A DNA stretch of 64,000 nt from Delftia sp. PS-11 (lineage in GTDB: Bacteria > Pseudomonadota > Gammaproteobacteria > Burkholderiales > Burkholderiaceae_C), in the NCBI RefSeq assembly GCF_029870285.1, contig NZ_JACSYA010000027.1, forward strand, positions 1 to 64,000. Direction: 5' to 3'. Of this stretch, positions 45,229-54,589 are shown piece after piece. Under the pieces are notes generated by a model, which was not told the DNA's origin, did no database searches, and saw nothing but the letters and a program-made list of their open reading frames with translations. Position 1 is the stretch's first letter; each line of letters begins with the position of its first letter. The translations under genes were made by a program, and so were the position numbers.

Positions 45229-46464
45229 ATGATCAAGAAAATCAGCGTGCAGCAGTTGCAGCTTGGCATGTTCCTGGAGGGAATGTGCGGCAGTTGGATG
45301 GATCACCCCTTCTGGCGTACACGTTTCAAACTGGAGGATCCCGAGGATCTGCAGAGGGTTCTGCACTCCTCCGTCCAGGAAGTGTGGATCGATACCAGCA
45401 AGGGCCTTGATGTCGCGCGAGGCGTTCATGCCGAAACACGTGACGAAGTGGACAGCCGCATCGAAACCCAGCTGGGCGAACTGTCCGTGTTGGCCAGCCT
45501 GGAGCCCGAAGATCAGGCGGTCAGCTTCGATCAGGAAATCCACCGGGCGGCACAGATCTGCCTGAAGTCCAAGCAGGCCATCACGCAGATGCTGCAGGAA
45601 GCGCGGATGGGCCAGGCCATCCACCAGGAGGACGCCAGGGCGCTGGTCAACGAGATTTCGGCATCGATCACGCGCAATCCCAGCGCGCTGATCAGCATGG
45701 CCCGCCTGAAGACAGCGGACGATTACACCTACATGCATTCCGTTGCCGTCTGCGCCCTGATGGTCTCCCTGGCAAGGCAACTCAACCTCGATGCGCAGCA
45801 GGTGCGTGAGGCGGGCTTTGCCGGGCTGCTGCACGACATCGGCAAGATCGTGGTGCCCCACAATATCCTGAACAAGCCAGGGCGGCTGACGGACCATGAG
45901 TTCTCCGTGGTGCGCAACCACCCCAGCCTGGGCCATCAGCTGCTGCTGACCAGCGGCGTGGACAATCCGGTGGTGCTTGACGTCTGCCTGCACCACCATG
46001 AAAAGGTGGATGGCACAGGCTACCCCGAGGGCCTCAAGGGTGACCGCATCAGCCTGTTCGCCAAGATGGGCGCCATCTGCGATGTCTATGACGCGATCAC
46101 ATCGGACCGGCCCTACAAGAATGGCTGGGACCCGTCGGAAGCCATCCACAAAATGGCGGAATGGAGTGCAGGACACTTCGACATTCCAGTTTTCCAGGCG
46201 TTCGTCCGCAGCATTGGCATCTATCCCGTAGGCTCCCTGGTCAGGCTGACTTCAGGCAGGCTGGGGGTTGTCGTGGACCATGGCCGGCGGTCGCTGCTCA
46301 CGCCCCAGGTCAAGGTCTTCTACTCGACTGTGTCCAAAATGCGCATTCCCCCCCAGGTCGTGGATCTGGCCACGCCCGGGTGCAAGGAAAAAATTGTCGG
46401 CCGGGAAAATCCGGAGAGCTGGAATTTCCACGACCTGAACAAGCTATGGATGAGCTGGATGTGA
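45229..46464 (+). CDS. HD-GYP c-di-GMP phosphodiesterase
   Basis: Protein of 411 aa. An N-terminal DUF3391-type region (ISVQQLQLGMFLEGMCGSW) precedes the HD-GYP domain at about residues 155-330. Catalytic motifs are complete: HSVAVCALM, LLHDIGKIVVP, HHHEKVDGTGYPEGL and DVYDAITSDRPYKNG. It should hydrolyse c-di-GMP to GMP/pGpG in the cytoplasm. The start at 45229 has an AAAGAG ribosome site; an earlier in-frame ATG adds 31 residues without family match. Its last 21 nt overlap the end of the convergent GGDEF-EAL gene. Confidence 0.92.
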   Translation: MIKKISVQQLQLGMFLEGMCGSWMDHPFWRTRFKLEDPEDLQRVLHSSVQEVWIDTSKGLDVARGVHAETRDEVDSRIETQLGELSVLASLEPEDQAVSFDQEIHRAAQICLKSKQAITQMLQEARMGQAIHQEDARALVNEISASITRNPSALISMARLKTADDYTYMHSVAVCALMVSLARQLNLDAQQVREAGFAGLLHDIGKIVVPHNILNKPGRLTDHEFSVVRNHPSLGHQLLLTSGVDNPVVLDVCLHHHEKVDGTGYPEGLKGDRISLFAKMGAICDVYDAITSDRPYKNGWDPSEAIHKMAEWSAGHFDIPVFQAFVRSIGIYPVGSLVRLTSGRLGVVVDHGRRSLLTPQVKVFYSTVSKMRIPPQVVDLATPGCKEKIVGRENPESWNFHDLNKLWMSWM

Positions 46465-49263
46465 CAGCGCCACAGCCGGTCCTGCCTGCTGCATCTCGCC
46501 CGCCAGAGGCTCGGGGCTCAAAGGATAGCGCGTCTTGACGTGGCTTTCGAAATCCACGACGCCCAGCGGGCGAGAGAACAGGTATCCCTGAAAGTTCAGG
46601 CATCTGTTTTGCATCAGGAACTGGTGCTGGCCGGCGTTTTCCACGCCCTCCGCAATCACATGCAGACCGAGATTGTCGCCCAGGGAAATAATGGTCTGGA
46701 CGATGGCTGCATCGTTGCTGTCCACAATCACATCCCGCACGAAGGACTGATCTATCTTCAGCTGATCCAGCGGCAGCCGCTTGATGTACGCCAGCGAGGA
46801 ATAGCCGGTGCCGAAGTCATCGAGCGAAAAATAGATTCCCAAAGACTTGAGCTGGCGCATTTTTTCTGCGATCACATCCACATCGTGCGACAGCGAGCTT
46901 TCCGTCAATTCGAGCTCGATCTTGCCGGGATCTACCGCTGAGGCAGCAATCATCTGGATCAGCTGATCGACAAAATCCGGGTGGTGGAATTGCTGGGAAC
47001 TGACATTGATGGCAATGCGCAGATGGCACAGGTCCGGATCTTTCTGCCAGACCGCCAAAGTGGCGCAGGCTTGCTGCAGCACCCAGCTGCCCAGCTGAAA
47101 GATGAACCCGTTCTTCTCTGCAATATCGATGAAACGCTGCGGCGCGATCAACCCTTTGTAGGGGTGCTGCCAGCGGCACAGCGCTTCCGCGCCGATGATC
47201 TGCCCCAGGTGATTGACCTGCGGCTGATACACAAGGAAGAACTGTCCGCTGGACAGCCCGATGCGCATGTCGTGCTCCAGCGCTGAACGCTCCAGAAGCT
47301 CTTTTTGCAATGAGCTGTCATAGAAGCTGAAGGTATTTTTGCCGTTGGCCTTGGCCTGGTACATGGCGGAGTCGGCTCTGCTGATCAGCTCGCCAATCGC
47401 CACCGCCTCTTGCGACACCAGCACAACGCCTACGCTCAGGGAGGTGAAAAACTCATACTCCTCTATGCGGATGGGATGCGACAGCTCCGTCAGCATGGAT
47501 TTGCAGATGGACTCAATGACCTGCCTGGCCTCAGCATGGCCAGTGCCGATATCCCGGATGAACACGATGAACTCGTCACCGCCAAACCGCGCCACCAGCG
47601 CGCCATATCCCACGGCGGCCTGAATACGGGCTGCCACAGTTTTGAGCAACGCATCGCCCATGGCATGGCCCCACTGGTCATTGATATTCTTGAAGTTATC
47701 GATATCCAGCATCAGCAAGGCGGAGTACCCACCTGGCGCGAGGCTTGCCAGGATCTCTCGGGCCTGGGCAAGAAAGCTGACCCGGTTAGGCAGGCCTGTC
47801 AGGCTGTCAAAAAATGCCAGCTGGTGGATTTTTTTCTCAGCGAGAGCCCGCTCGGTGATGTCCCGCGAAAGCACGATGAACCGCTCGGAACCTGAGTCCA
47901 TGTGCGTTTTTCTGGCCACAGACAACTCGAACCAGCGTGGCTGACCCTGTATTTCCAGCTCGATCCGGGTCCCTGTGCTGCGCCCCTGTGCATGGGCCTC
48001 ATCGATCGCCATCTTCAAAGCAACTGCCGCCTTGGAGGGCATGACATCCCAGGCGCTTTTGCCTATCAGCTGCTCCGGAGGCAAGAGCAGATCATCGCCG
48101 TTGGCGGTACGCAGCTGCAGGTAGCGCACATCCTGATCCATCTCGAACAGCAAATCAGGGATGGCATTGAGGGTATCGCTCATTTCTCCGGCAATTCTTC
48201 GCATGCGGGCCGTCATGTCAAACGCAAGACGCTCCGCACGGTAGCGCGCCGTCATCAGCAAATAGGCAATCATGCCCATGCAAATGCCTAGCAGGCATCC
48301 AGCCATGGCAATCCAGGAGTGGGAGTTGCCCATGTACTGCGCAATGAAACTCGAAGGTGCATCAACATGAAAGACCCAGTCCCTGCCGGCAAATCGCGTG
48401 ACTTCCCGAATGGAATACTGCGCCCCGGTCATGGCCGCCTGGGCCAGTGCAACAGGCTCTCCATTTGCATAGGCACTCAGGACTTGCAGACCGTCTTGTG
48501 CGCCATCCATGAAGCGAAGCTGCAAACCGGACTGCAGGGATTTTCCGAGCGGCGCCAGCAGATCGGCCAGCCGGAACGACAGCACCACCCAGCCCTCGGG
48601 CCCCTGGGGCCAGGCTGCAGCGCCCTCGGTCGTGTCCGAAGGCTCATATACCGGCAGGAACAGCGTGTACCCCAGATGCTGTATGCCATCGGCAGGGTCG
48701 GTGAGCTGGGTCTTGCCTCCGGCAACCAATTGCCGGGTTTCCGCCGCCATGCGCGCCGGCACGCGGCTGAGCGGGTCGGCCAGGATGTCCTGGCCGATGG
48801 TCCGGGAGATGGATTGCGCCGGAGCCATGTACAGCAAAGGCGCATACTCCGAGCCTGCCGGCCCGGTTTCCAGCGGGGACTTTTTCAGCAGCAGCTGCGA
48901 TGACCGCTCCACGGCATCGGTGCTGGAGACCAGCCAGGCGACCCCCACATTGTGCAGACCTGGCGTGACATGGGGCAGGTTCAGCGAGGCGGTAAAGGAC
49001 TTGAACTCCTCTGCGGTCACCGCCTCGGAGCCCTCGATGAACCCCTTGACGCTGCGGGCCACCAGATCGAACGCGTTGAACTGATTGACCAGCAGGACCG
49101 ATGCCTGCTGCGCTTCCTGGCGCAGCGTCGCATCCAGGTCGCGGCGCTGTGCATCTTCCACGCGCAGCCAGTAGGCAAGGCAGATGCCAAAGGCCAGCAA
49201 TGCGACGATCACCGCCGCCGCGAAAGCCTTCACTTCGAAATGGGTCTGCTCCTGCTTTTCCAT
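46444..49263 (-). CDS. CHASE-PAS-GGDEF-EAL c-di-GMP enzyme
   Basis: Inner-membrane protein of 939 aa. TM1 is at about residues 12-34, a periplasmic CHASE-type sensor domain extends to about 300, and TM2 (WIAMAGCLLGICMGMIAYLL) follows. A PAS domain (LNAIPDLLFEMDQDVRYLQL) leads to a GGDEF domain with intact ARFGGDEFIVF and then an EAL domain with GAEALCRW, EITESSLSHD-like (ELTESSLS), DDFGTGYSSLAYIK, LKIDQSFV and IAEGVEN. Both catalytic signatures look intact, so it may make or break c-di-GMP. The start at 49263 begins MEKQEQ; no clear ribosome site is seen. It is convergent with and overlaps the HD-GYP gene. Confidence 0.9.
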   Translation of the reverse strand: MEKQEQTHFEVKAFAAAVIVALLAFGICLAYWLRVEDAQRRDLDATLRQEAQQASVLLVNQFNAFDLVARSVKGFIEGSEAVTAEEFKSFTASLNLPHVTPGLHNVGVAWLVSSTDAVERSSQLLLKKSPLETGPAGSEYAPLLYMAPAQSISRTIGQDILADPLSRVPARMAAETRQLVAGGKTQLTDPADGIQHLGYTLFLPVYEPSDTTEGAAAWPQGPEGWVVLSFRLADLLAPLGKSLQSGLQLRFMDGAQDGLQVLSAYANGEPVALAQAAMTGAQYSIREVTRFAGRDWVFHVDAPSSFIAQYMGNSHSWIAMAGCLLGICMGMIAYLLMTARYRAERLAFDMTARMRRIAGEMSDTLNAIPDLLFEMDQDVRYLQLRTANGDDLLLPPEQLIGKSAWDVMPSKAAVALKMAIDEAHAQGRSTGTRIELEIQGQPRWFELSVARKTHMDSGSERFIVLSRDITERALAEKKIHQLAFFDSLTGLPNRVSFLAQAREILASLAPGGYSALLMLDIDNFKNINDQWGHAMGDALLKTVAARIQAAVGYGALVARFGGDEFIVFIRDIGTGHAEARQVIESICKSMLTELSHPIRIEEYEFFTSLSVGVVLVSQEAVAIGELISRADSAMYQAKANGKNTFSFYDSSLQKELLERSALEHDMRIGLSSGQFFLVYQPQVNHLGQIIGAEALCRWQHPYKGLIAPQRFIDIAEKNGFIFQLGSWVLQQACATLAVWQKDPDLCHLRIAINVSSQQFHHPDFVDQLIQMIAASAVDPGKIELELTESSLSHDVDVIAEKMRQLKSLGIYFSLDDFGTGYSSLAYIKRLPLDQLKIDQSFVRDVIVDSNDAAIVQTIISLGDNLGLHVIAEGVENAGQHQFLMQNRCLNFQGYLFSRPLGVVDFESHVKTRYPLSPEPLAGEMQQAGPAVALSHPAHP

Positions 49264-49607
49264 ACTACGAATATTTCTATTCAGTCCAGTGCGTTCATGC
49301 AAGATCGTGCCGGGCCAGGGCAACGGCTTACCGCCCAGCGAAGCGGTTCACGGTGGATTGCCACAGGCTACAGATACTGTTGCCAAATGTCACCACACCC
49401 TTGGCGCAAGCACAACAGGTTTTTCAATAGGAAAAGAAAATCCAGTGCGTTGCAAAAGACGCGGCGGACTGCGCATGTCCGCCGGGAAGGAAAAAATCGG
49501 CTATCCGCAAGGGGTGGCATTGGGAAGATGCCCGAATTGACCAAGCGAATGAAGCCGATGAAGGTGGCACCGTTGTGTGCCGCCCGTATTTTGATGTCAG
49601 CGCATCG
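49264..49607. other. Intergenic region between GGDEF-EAL gene and broken chemoreceptor
   Basis: About 340 bp without a protein-like frame. It should hold the GGDEF-EAL gene promoter and the 3' end of the chemoreceptor transcript. I see no strong hairpin or repeat. Confidence 0.4.
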
Positions 49608-51307
49608 TCAGAAACTGGTCCACTCCTTCTCCTGGGCACTGCCTGTGCCTTGCGCCAGTGCGGCTCTGGCTGGCTGCTGCGCCTGCGCCACCGCATGGCT
49701 TTGCGGCTTGACCGCTGTCTTGCGGGGCGCTGGCGACACCGGCGCAGTCTGCGCGCCATGGCGCATCTTGAAGGTCGCCACCAGTTGCGCCAGCGTCGCC
49801 GCCTGCTGCTCCAGGCTGCCTGCAGCAGCCGTGCTTTCTTCCACCAGCGCGGCGTTTTGCTGCGTCATCTGGTCGAGCTGGCTGACGGCTTCGCCCACTT
49901 GGCGGATGCCCTGAGACTGCTCGTGCGAGGCGTTGGAGATTTCCGTGATCATCGTATCCACGCTGCGCACCTGCTCGACGATGCGTCCCATCTGCTCGCC
50001 TGCGCGCGTGGCCACCTCGGCGCCCTGCCCCACTTTTTGCAGGTTCGCGGCGATCAGGTCCTTGATTTCCTTGGCGGCGGTCGCACTTCGCTGGGCCAGC
50101 GAACGCACCTCGCCCGCCACCACCGCAAAGCCCCGGCCCTGCTCGCCGGCACGCGCCGCTTCCACGGCGGCGTTGAGCGCCAGGATATTGGTCTGGAAGG
50201 CAATGCCATCGATGACATTGGTGATCTCGGCGATCTTGCGCGACGCTTCGGTGATCTCCTGCATGGTGAGCACCACCAGGGCCACCGATTCACCACCCTG
50301 CACGGCAGCGGCCGAGGCTTCGGACGCCACCTGGTTGGCCTGCCGTGCCGTGTCGGCATTGGTATGCACGGTGGCCGTCATCTCCTCCATGGACGAGGCG
50401 GCCTGCTGCAGGTTGCTGGCCTGCTGCTCGGTGCGCTGGCTCAGGTCCAGGCTGCCGGCGGCAATCTGGCTGGAGCCGGTGGCGATGCTGTCGCTGCTGT
50501 GGCGCACGCGGATGATGATCTCGCTGAGCTTGTCGTTCATGTCGCGCATGGCATCCAGCAACTGGGCAGGCTCATCGTGGCCATGCACATCGATGGTTGC
50601 CGTCAGATCGCCAGCCGCCACGGTACGGGCCACCTGAACGGCCTGGCGCAGCGGCTCGGTGATGGAGCGTGTGATGTACCAGGACAGAAAGGCGCCGACT
50701 GCCACGGAGATGGCCAGCATGCCGGCCAGCAGGTACAGGGCCAACGTGTAGTCATGCTCTGCATCGATGGTGGCGGCATGGCCGCCGTCCATGTTCAGCT
50801 TGACGGCTTCAGCGACCACACATCCAGAAACTGCAGAAAAGCCTTGGCCGTCTCGCCTGTGGCCATTGCCTTGGCGCCTGCCTCATCACCCGCATTGGAC
50901 AAAGCCAGCATTTTCTCGTCCAGCGCCACAAACGCATCCCAGCTCGTGCGCATGCGGCTGTAGATCTCGCGTTCATGGGGCGAGGCAATCAGCTTTTCGT
51001 AGGTAGCAAACAGGGCCGGAATCACCTTGTCTTTATTTTTGCGGTACCGGGCTTCCTGCACCTGCTTTTTCTCGGCGGAATCTTCAATCACATGGCGCTG
51101 GCTGACGCGGCGCACCTCATTGGTCGCCCCACTGATGGAAGCCAGCACCTCGACGGAAGGCAGCCAGTTGGTGCCCAGGTCGTTGGCGTTGAACTGTACG
51201 CGCTGGATTTGCAGCGCACCAATTCCACCGACCATGATGAGAAGCGCCAGGAGCAGGCCGAAGGCCAGCGTCAGCCGGGCACGGATGGAGATTTGTCTGA
51301 TGAACAT
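49608..51307 (-). pseudogene. Methyl-accepting chemotaxis protein with frameshift
   Basis: One chemoreceptor in two frames. The N-terminal part begins MFIRQISIRARLTLAFGLLL (start 51307, TM1 at residues 6-30) and a four-helix periplasmic domain, and reaches KAFLQFLD. The frame then runs into VWSLKPSS and stops. The other frame resumes [15 protein letters not shown]2 ([20 protein letters not shown]), HAMP and a complete signalling domain. Removing one CA from CACACA at 50817-50822 joins the frames into a normal 565-aa receptor. A GTG at 50819 could start a truncated protein lacking the sensor domain. Recent mutation, reversible slippage or sequence error are all possible. Its C-terminus is the closest match to the fragment at 8653-9058. 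Confidence 0.88.
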
Positions 51308-51610
51308 GCAGGGGCCTTGTAGTTCTGGCAATTCTAATGAAACCGAATGTCAATTTCATGGTGTTTCACGTCCATGCCCTTGATTTCTATTAAGAAAAGA
51401 AAAAAGGAATGCATACCATTCCCATGTGCACAATCAATCCGCATGCATGTTAGCGCATGGATTTCAATGGGCTGCACAGAACCAATATGGTTTGCATGGT
51501 TTGATACGAAGGCTTGAAATATGGTCATCGCACGCCTGTCCAGAAGCTGCGGCATGGGCACAGGCAGCCGCCCTCTTGCAGCCTGCAATTTCATGCATAA
51601 AATCCATAAC
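51308..51610. other. Divergent promoter region, chemoreceptor and gntR
   Basis: About 300 bp between the broken chemoreceptor and the gntR-like gene. It holds the operator-like ATTTCATGCATAAAAT just before gntR. Otherwise no gene or notable repeat is seen. Confidence 0.45.
51588..51603. promoter_or_regulatory. ATGCAT-centred palindrome before gntR
   Basis: ATTTCATGCATAAAAT is palindromic except for one base pair and ends 7 bp before the gntR start codon. The same core, as a perfect palindrome, lies at 52524-52539 before the downstream operon. Probable autoregulatory operator. Confidence 0.65.
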
Positions 51611-52303
51611 ATGTACAAAAAAGAATCTCCTGCACGCACGCCGCCCCTGGTGGAGCAGGCGTTTGCACAATTGCGCCAGGATGTGCTGAGCGGCAACTAC
51701 GCAGCAGGAGCCAAACTCAAGCTCGATGAACTGCAGACAGCCTATGGCTTTTCCAGCAGCCCTCTGCGCGAGGCACTGAGCCGCCTGGCCCAGGAAGGGC
51801 TGGTGCGGGCTGACGAGCGGCGAGGCTTTCGCGTGGCGGCCATCTCCCAGGAAGACCTGGACGACATCACCCGCATGCGGGTCATGCTCGATGTCCAGGC
51901 GCTGCGCGAATCCATCGCCGAAGGCGATGACGACTGGGAGGCTGCCGTGCTGTCCGCCTTCCACCGCCTGGAGAAGCTCGAAGGCCGGCTCAGCGATGGC
52001 CCCGTGCACCTGGACTCGGACTGGACCGTGCTGCATACGGCCTTTCACATGTCGCTGCTGTCTGCCTGCCCGTCCGAGCGTCTGCGTGCAATGAGTGCGA
52101 GCCTCTTCGACCAGGCCGAGCGCTATCGCCGTTATTCGGCACGCACGCGCCAGACATCGCGGCGCAAGTCGGATGAGCACCGCCAGCTCATGGATGCCGC
52201 ACTGCGGCGCGATGCCGAAACCGCCTGCGCGCTGCTGCAGGAGCACATCCTGAGCACCCAGCGCAATGTGACGGCCGCACTGGCCCTCTCCCCGGCCGCC
52301 TGA
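51611..52303 (+). CDS. GntR/FadR-family transcriptional regulator
   Basis: Regulator of 230 aa. The winged helix-turn-helix covers residues 8-72 (VEQAFAQLRQDVLSGNYAAG, LKLDELQTAYGFSSSPLREA, LSRLAQEGLVRADERRGFRV). The C-terminal FCD-type ligand domain (about 80-220) has metal/ligand-binding residues in DSDWTVLHTAFHMSLLSAC and SDEHRQLMDAALRRD. FCD regulators bind organic acids. The start at 51611 is preferred; ATG at 51593 lies within the operator-like palindrome. It is upstream of, and on the same strand as, the FAH-Bug-DUF1185-VOC genes, which it probably represses. Confidence 0.92.
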   Translation: MYKKESPARTPPLVEQAFAQLRQDVLSGNYAAGAKLKLDELQTAYGFSSSPLREALSRLAQEGLVRADERRGFRVAAISQEDLDDITRMRVMLDVQALRESIAEGDDDWEAAVLSAFHRLEKLEGRLSDGPVHLDSDWTVLHTAFHMSLLSACPSERLRAMSASLFDQAERYRRYSARTRQTSRRKSDEHRQLMDAALRRDAETACALLQEHILSTQRNVTAALALSPAA

Positions 52304-52451
52304 GAACGCGCCTGCGGCCGATGCCGCAGCCACGCCATCCCCCTGGCGCACTCTGCACACCTTCTTTGGCACGTGTCTGCTGCACGTGCAAGCTGCGCGT
52401 GCCTGCCCGCGCAGCCTCTCTCACCTCATCCACCCCTCCTTCCGCCTCTCC

Positions 52452-52478
52452 CCTGCCCGCCCGGGGGCAGGAATTTTT
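52452..52478 (+). terminator. Rho-independent terminator after gntR
   Basis: Seven-bp GC stem (cctgccc / gggcagg) with a 6-nt loop, followed by aattttt. It lies between gntR and the catabolic operon and would separate their transcripts, leaving the operon its own promoter downstream. Confidence 0.7.
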
Positions 52479-52523
52479 GCGTCCAAAATTCACGCATAGT
52501 ATTAACCACTACGCACATTTTAT

Positions 52524-52539
52524 TTTTTATGCATAAAAA
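52524..52539. promoter_or_regulatory. Perfect 16-bp palindrome upstream of FAH operon
   Basis: tttttatgcataaaaa is perfectly self-complementary and shares the ATGCATAAAA core with the site before gntR. It lies 83 bp upstream of the hydrolase start, a position suited to repression by the GntR-type protein. Confidence 0.7.
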
Positions 52540-52621
52540 TACCGTCATGCACAAAGCATAAACAACCGGGCAGGAACATGCCACCCGGCTGCCACTTTTC
52601 TCATCTGTTGGAAGGAAACCC

Positions 52622-53482
52622 ATGAAACTGATGTCCTACTCGCTCGCCGGCCGTGAAACCTGGGGGGTTGTCATTGGCGACGGTGTGGCCGAGCTGGCCA
52701 CGCGCACCGGCCATGCCACGCTGGCTGACTTCATCGCCAGCCCCGACTTCGCACGGCGCGATGCGCTGGTGCAAGGACTGCAGGCCGAAGCGCAGCTGAC
52801 CGATGTGGTCTATCTGCCCGTGATTACGCGCCCCGAAAAAATCATCTGCGCCGTGCGCAACTACATGGACCACCACCAGGAGGTGCTTGCCGCCGGCATG
52901 CAGCGCGAGCTGTCCGAGCAGCCACCGATCTTTCTGCGGGTCTGGCGCTCCCAGACCGCGCACCAGGGGCCCATCATCCGCCCCCGGGTCTCCGACTCCC
53001 TGGACTGGGAAGGCGAACTGGCCGTGGTCATCGGCCAGGGCGGGCGCGACATCTCCGAGGCCGATGCCTGGGACCATATCGCGGGATACAGCTGCTACAA
53101 CGATGCCAGCGTGCGCGAGTGGCAGTTCCACGCCAAGCAGATCGCCTCGGGCAAGAACTTCGAGTCCACGGGCGCCTTCGGCCCCTGGATGGTGACGGCC
53201 GACGAAATCGCACCAGGGCGTGAACTGAAGCTGGAGACCCGGCTCAATGGCGAGGTGGTGCAGTCCAGCCATACAGGCCACATGATTTTTTCCGTTCCCC
53301 GCCTCATTGCCTATGCATCGACCATCTTCACCCTGTCGCCGGGCGATGTGATTGCCACCGGCACGCCGGCCGGCGTGGGATGGAGCAAGAAGCCGCCCCG
53401 CTTCATGCAGCACGGCGATGTGGTGGAAGTGGAGATCGAAGGCATCGGCCTGCTGCGCAACCCGGTGGTCGCGCAGAACTGA
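52622..53482 (+). CDS. Fumarylacetoacetate hydrolase-family protein
   Basis: Protein of 286 aa. A small N-terminal domain precedes the FAH core (about residues 75-285). Metal ligands are visible: Glu in SLDWEGELAVVIG and the following Asp region, and Lys in FHAKQIASGKNFESTG. The family signature HMIFSVPRLIAYASTIFTLSPGDVIATGTPAGVG is present. Members cleave C-C bonds or hydrate/decarboxylate 2-oxo acids in aromatic breakdown. The ribosome site (GGAAGGA) is strong. It leads a four-gene operon with a Bug protein, a DUF1185 protein and a VOC protein. The substrate is not known. Confidence 0.9.
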   Translation: MKLMSYSLAGRETWGVVIGDGVAELATRTGHATLADFIASPDFARRDALVQGLQAEAQLTDVVYLPVITRPEKIICAVRNYMDHHQEVLAAGMQRELSEQPPIFLRVWRSQTAHQGPIIRPRVSDSLDWEGELAVVIGQGGRDISEADAWDHIAGYSCYNDASVREWQFHAKQIASGKNFESTGAFGPWMVTADEIAPGRELKLETRLNGEVVQSSHTGHMIFSVPRLIAYASTIFTLSPGDVIATGTPAGVGWSKKPPRFMQHGDVVEVEIEGIGLLRNPVVAQN

Positions 53483-53568
53483 GCGCCTTTCCGTCCAGAC
53501 CGCACGCTGCCATCCACTACGCAGGGTAGAGACCGGCCCCATGGCGGCCGCCGCCCACGGAGACATAC

Positions 53569-54543
53569 ATGCAAAGAAGACAGATTCTTGCCGCCGCCTG
53601 CGGGGCCGCTTCGCTGGGCCTGCCGGCCCTGCCGCTGCGGGCCCAGGGCTACCCGGAGCGCGCCCTCAAGCTCTACCAGGGCTACGCGCCCGGCGGCAAC
53701 GCCGATGCGATTGCCCGCGCACTGGGAACCGAGATGGGCAAGACGCTGGGCCAGCCCGTGGTGGTCGAGGCGCAGACCGGCGCAGGCGGCACGATTGCCG
53801 CGACCACCGTCGCACGGGCCCGGCCCGACGGCCATACGCTGCTGCTGGCCACCGGCGGGCACGCCGTGGCCGCCGCGATCTACCAGAGTCTGCCCTACCG
53901 GTCCGTGGCCGACTTCGAAATGGTCTCTACCGTCACCCACTTCCCCTTTCTGCTGGTTGTCTCAACCCAGTCCAGGCTGGCGGGGCTGCGTGACGTCATC
54001 GCCAGTGCGAAGGCATCCCCCGGCACCATGGCCTATGGCACGGCAGGCGTGGGCTCCACCCACCATCTGGCCGGCGAGCTGCTGGCCCGGATGGCGGGCG
54101 TGAGTCTGCTGCACGTGCCTTACCGGGGCGATACGGCATCGCTCACCGCGTTGCTGGCCGGAGATGTGCCCTGCATCATCGCGCCGCCGACGGCGGTCAT
54201 GGCCCATATCCAGTCCGGCAGGCTGCGCGCGATTGCCACCACGGGCGCCCAGCGCTGGGCCGGCCGGCCCAGCGTGCCCACGGTGGCCGAACAAGGCGTG
54301 CCCGGCTATGACGTGCGCTCCTGGGCCGGCCTGATGGCGCCATCGGGCACGCCACGCACCGTGGTGGAACGCCTCAACGCCGAAGTGACGCGCGCGCTGC
54401 AGACCGCCGCCGTGCGCCAGCGGCTGGAAGACATCGGCGGCGAAGCCCGTGCGAGCACGCCAGAGGAGATGAAGTCCATGGTCGTCAATGAAATCGAAAA
54501 ATGGCAGCAACTCGTTGCCGAAGCCAGGATACCCCGGCAATAA
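53569..54543 (+). CDS. Bug-family (TTT) periplasmic substrate-binding protein
   Basis: Tripartite tricarboxylate transporter receptor of 324 aa. The signal peptide begins MQRRQILAAACGAASLGLPA and ends LRAQG. Hallmarks are YQGYAPGGNADAIARALG, EAQTGAGGTIAATTVARARP, VPYRGDTASLTALLAGDVPC, and PSVPTVAEQGVPGYDVRSW. It lies 86 bp after the FAH gene and likely delivers the compound degraded by the operon. No TctA/TctB genes are nearby, which is common for Bug proteins. Confidence 0.92.
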   Translation: MQRRQILAAACGAASLGLPALPLRAQGYPERALKLYQGYAPGGNADAIARALGTEMGKTLGQPVVVEAQTGAGGTIAATTVARARPDGHTLLLATGGHAVAAAIYQSLPYRSVADFEMVSTVTHFPFLLVVSTQSRLAGLRDVIASAKASPGTMAYGTAGVGSTHHLAGELLARMAGVSLLHVPYRGDTASLTALLAGDVPCIIAPPTAVMAHIQSGRLRAIATTGAQRWAGRPSVPTVAEQGVPGYDVRSWAGLMAPSGTPRTVVERLNAEVTRALQTAAVRQRLEDIGGEARASTPEEMKSMVVNEIEKWQQLVAEARIPRQ

Positions 54544-54589
54544 GCCCTTCTGACTGCATCCATACCGCAAACCAACCAAGAGTCCCGAC

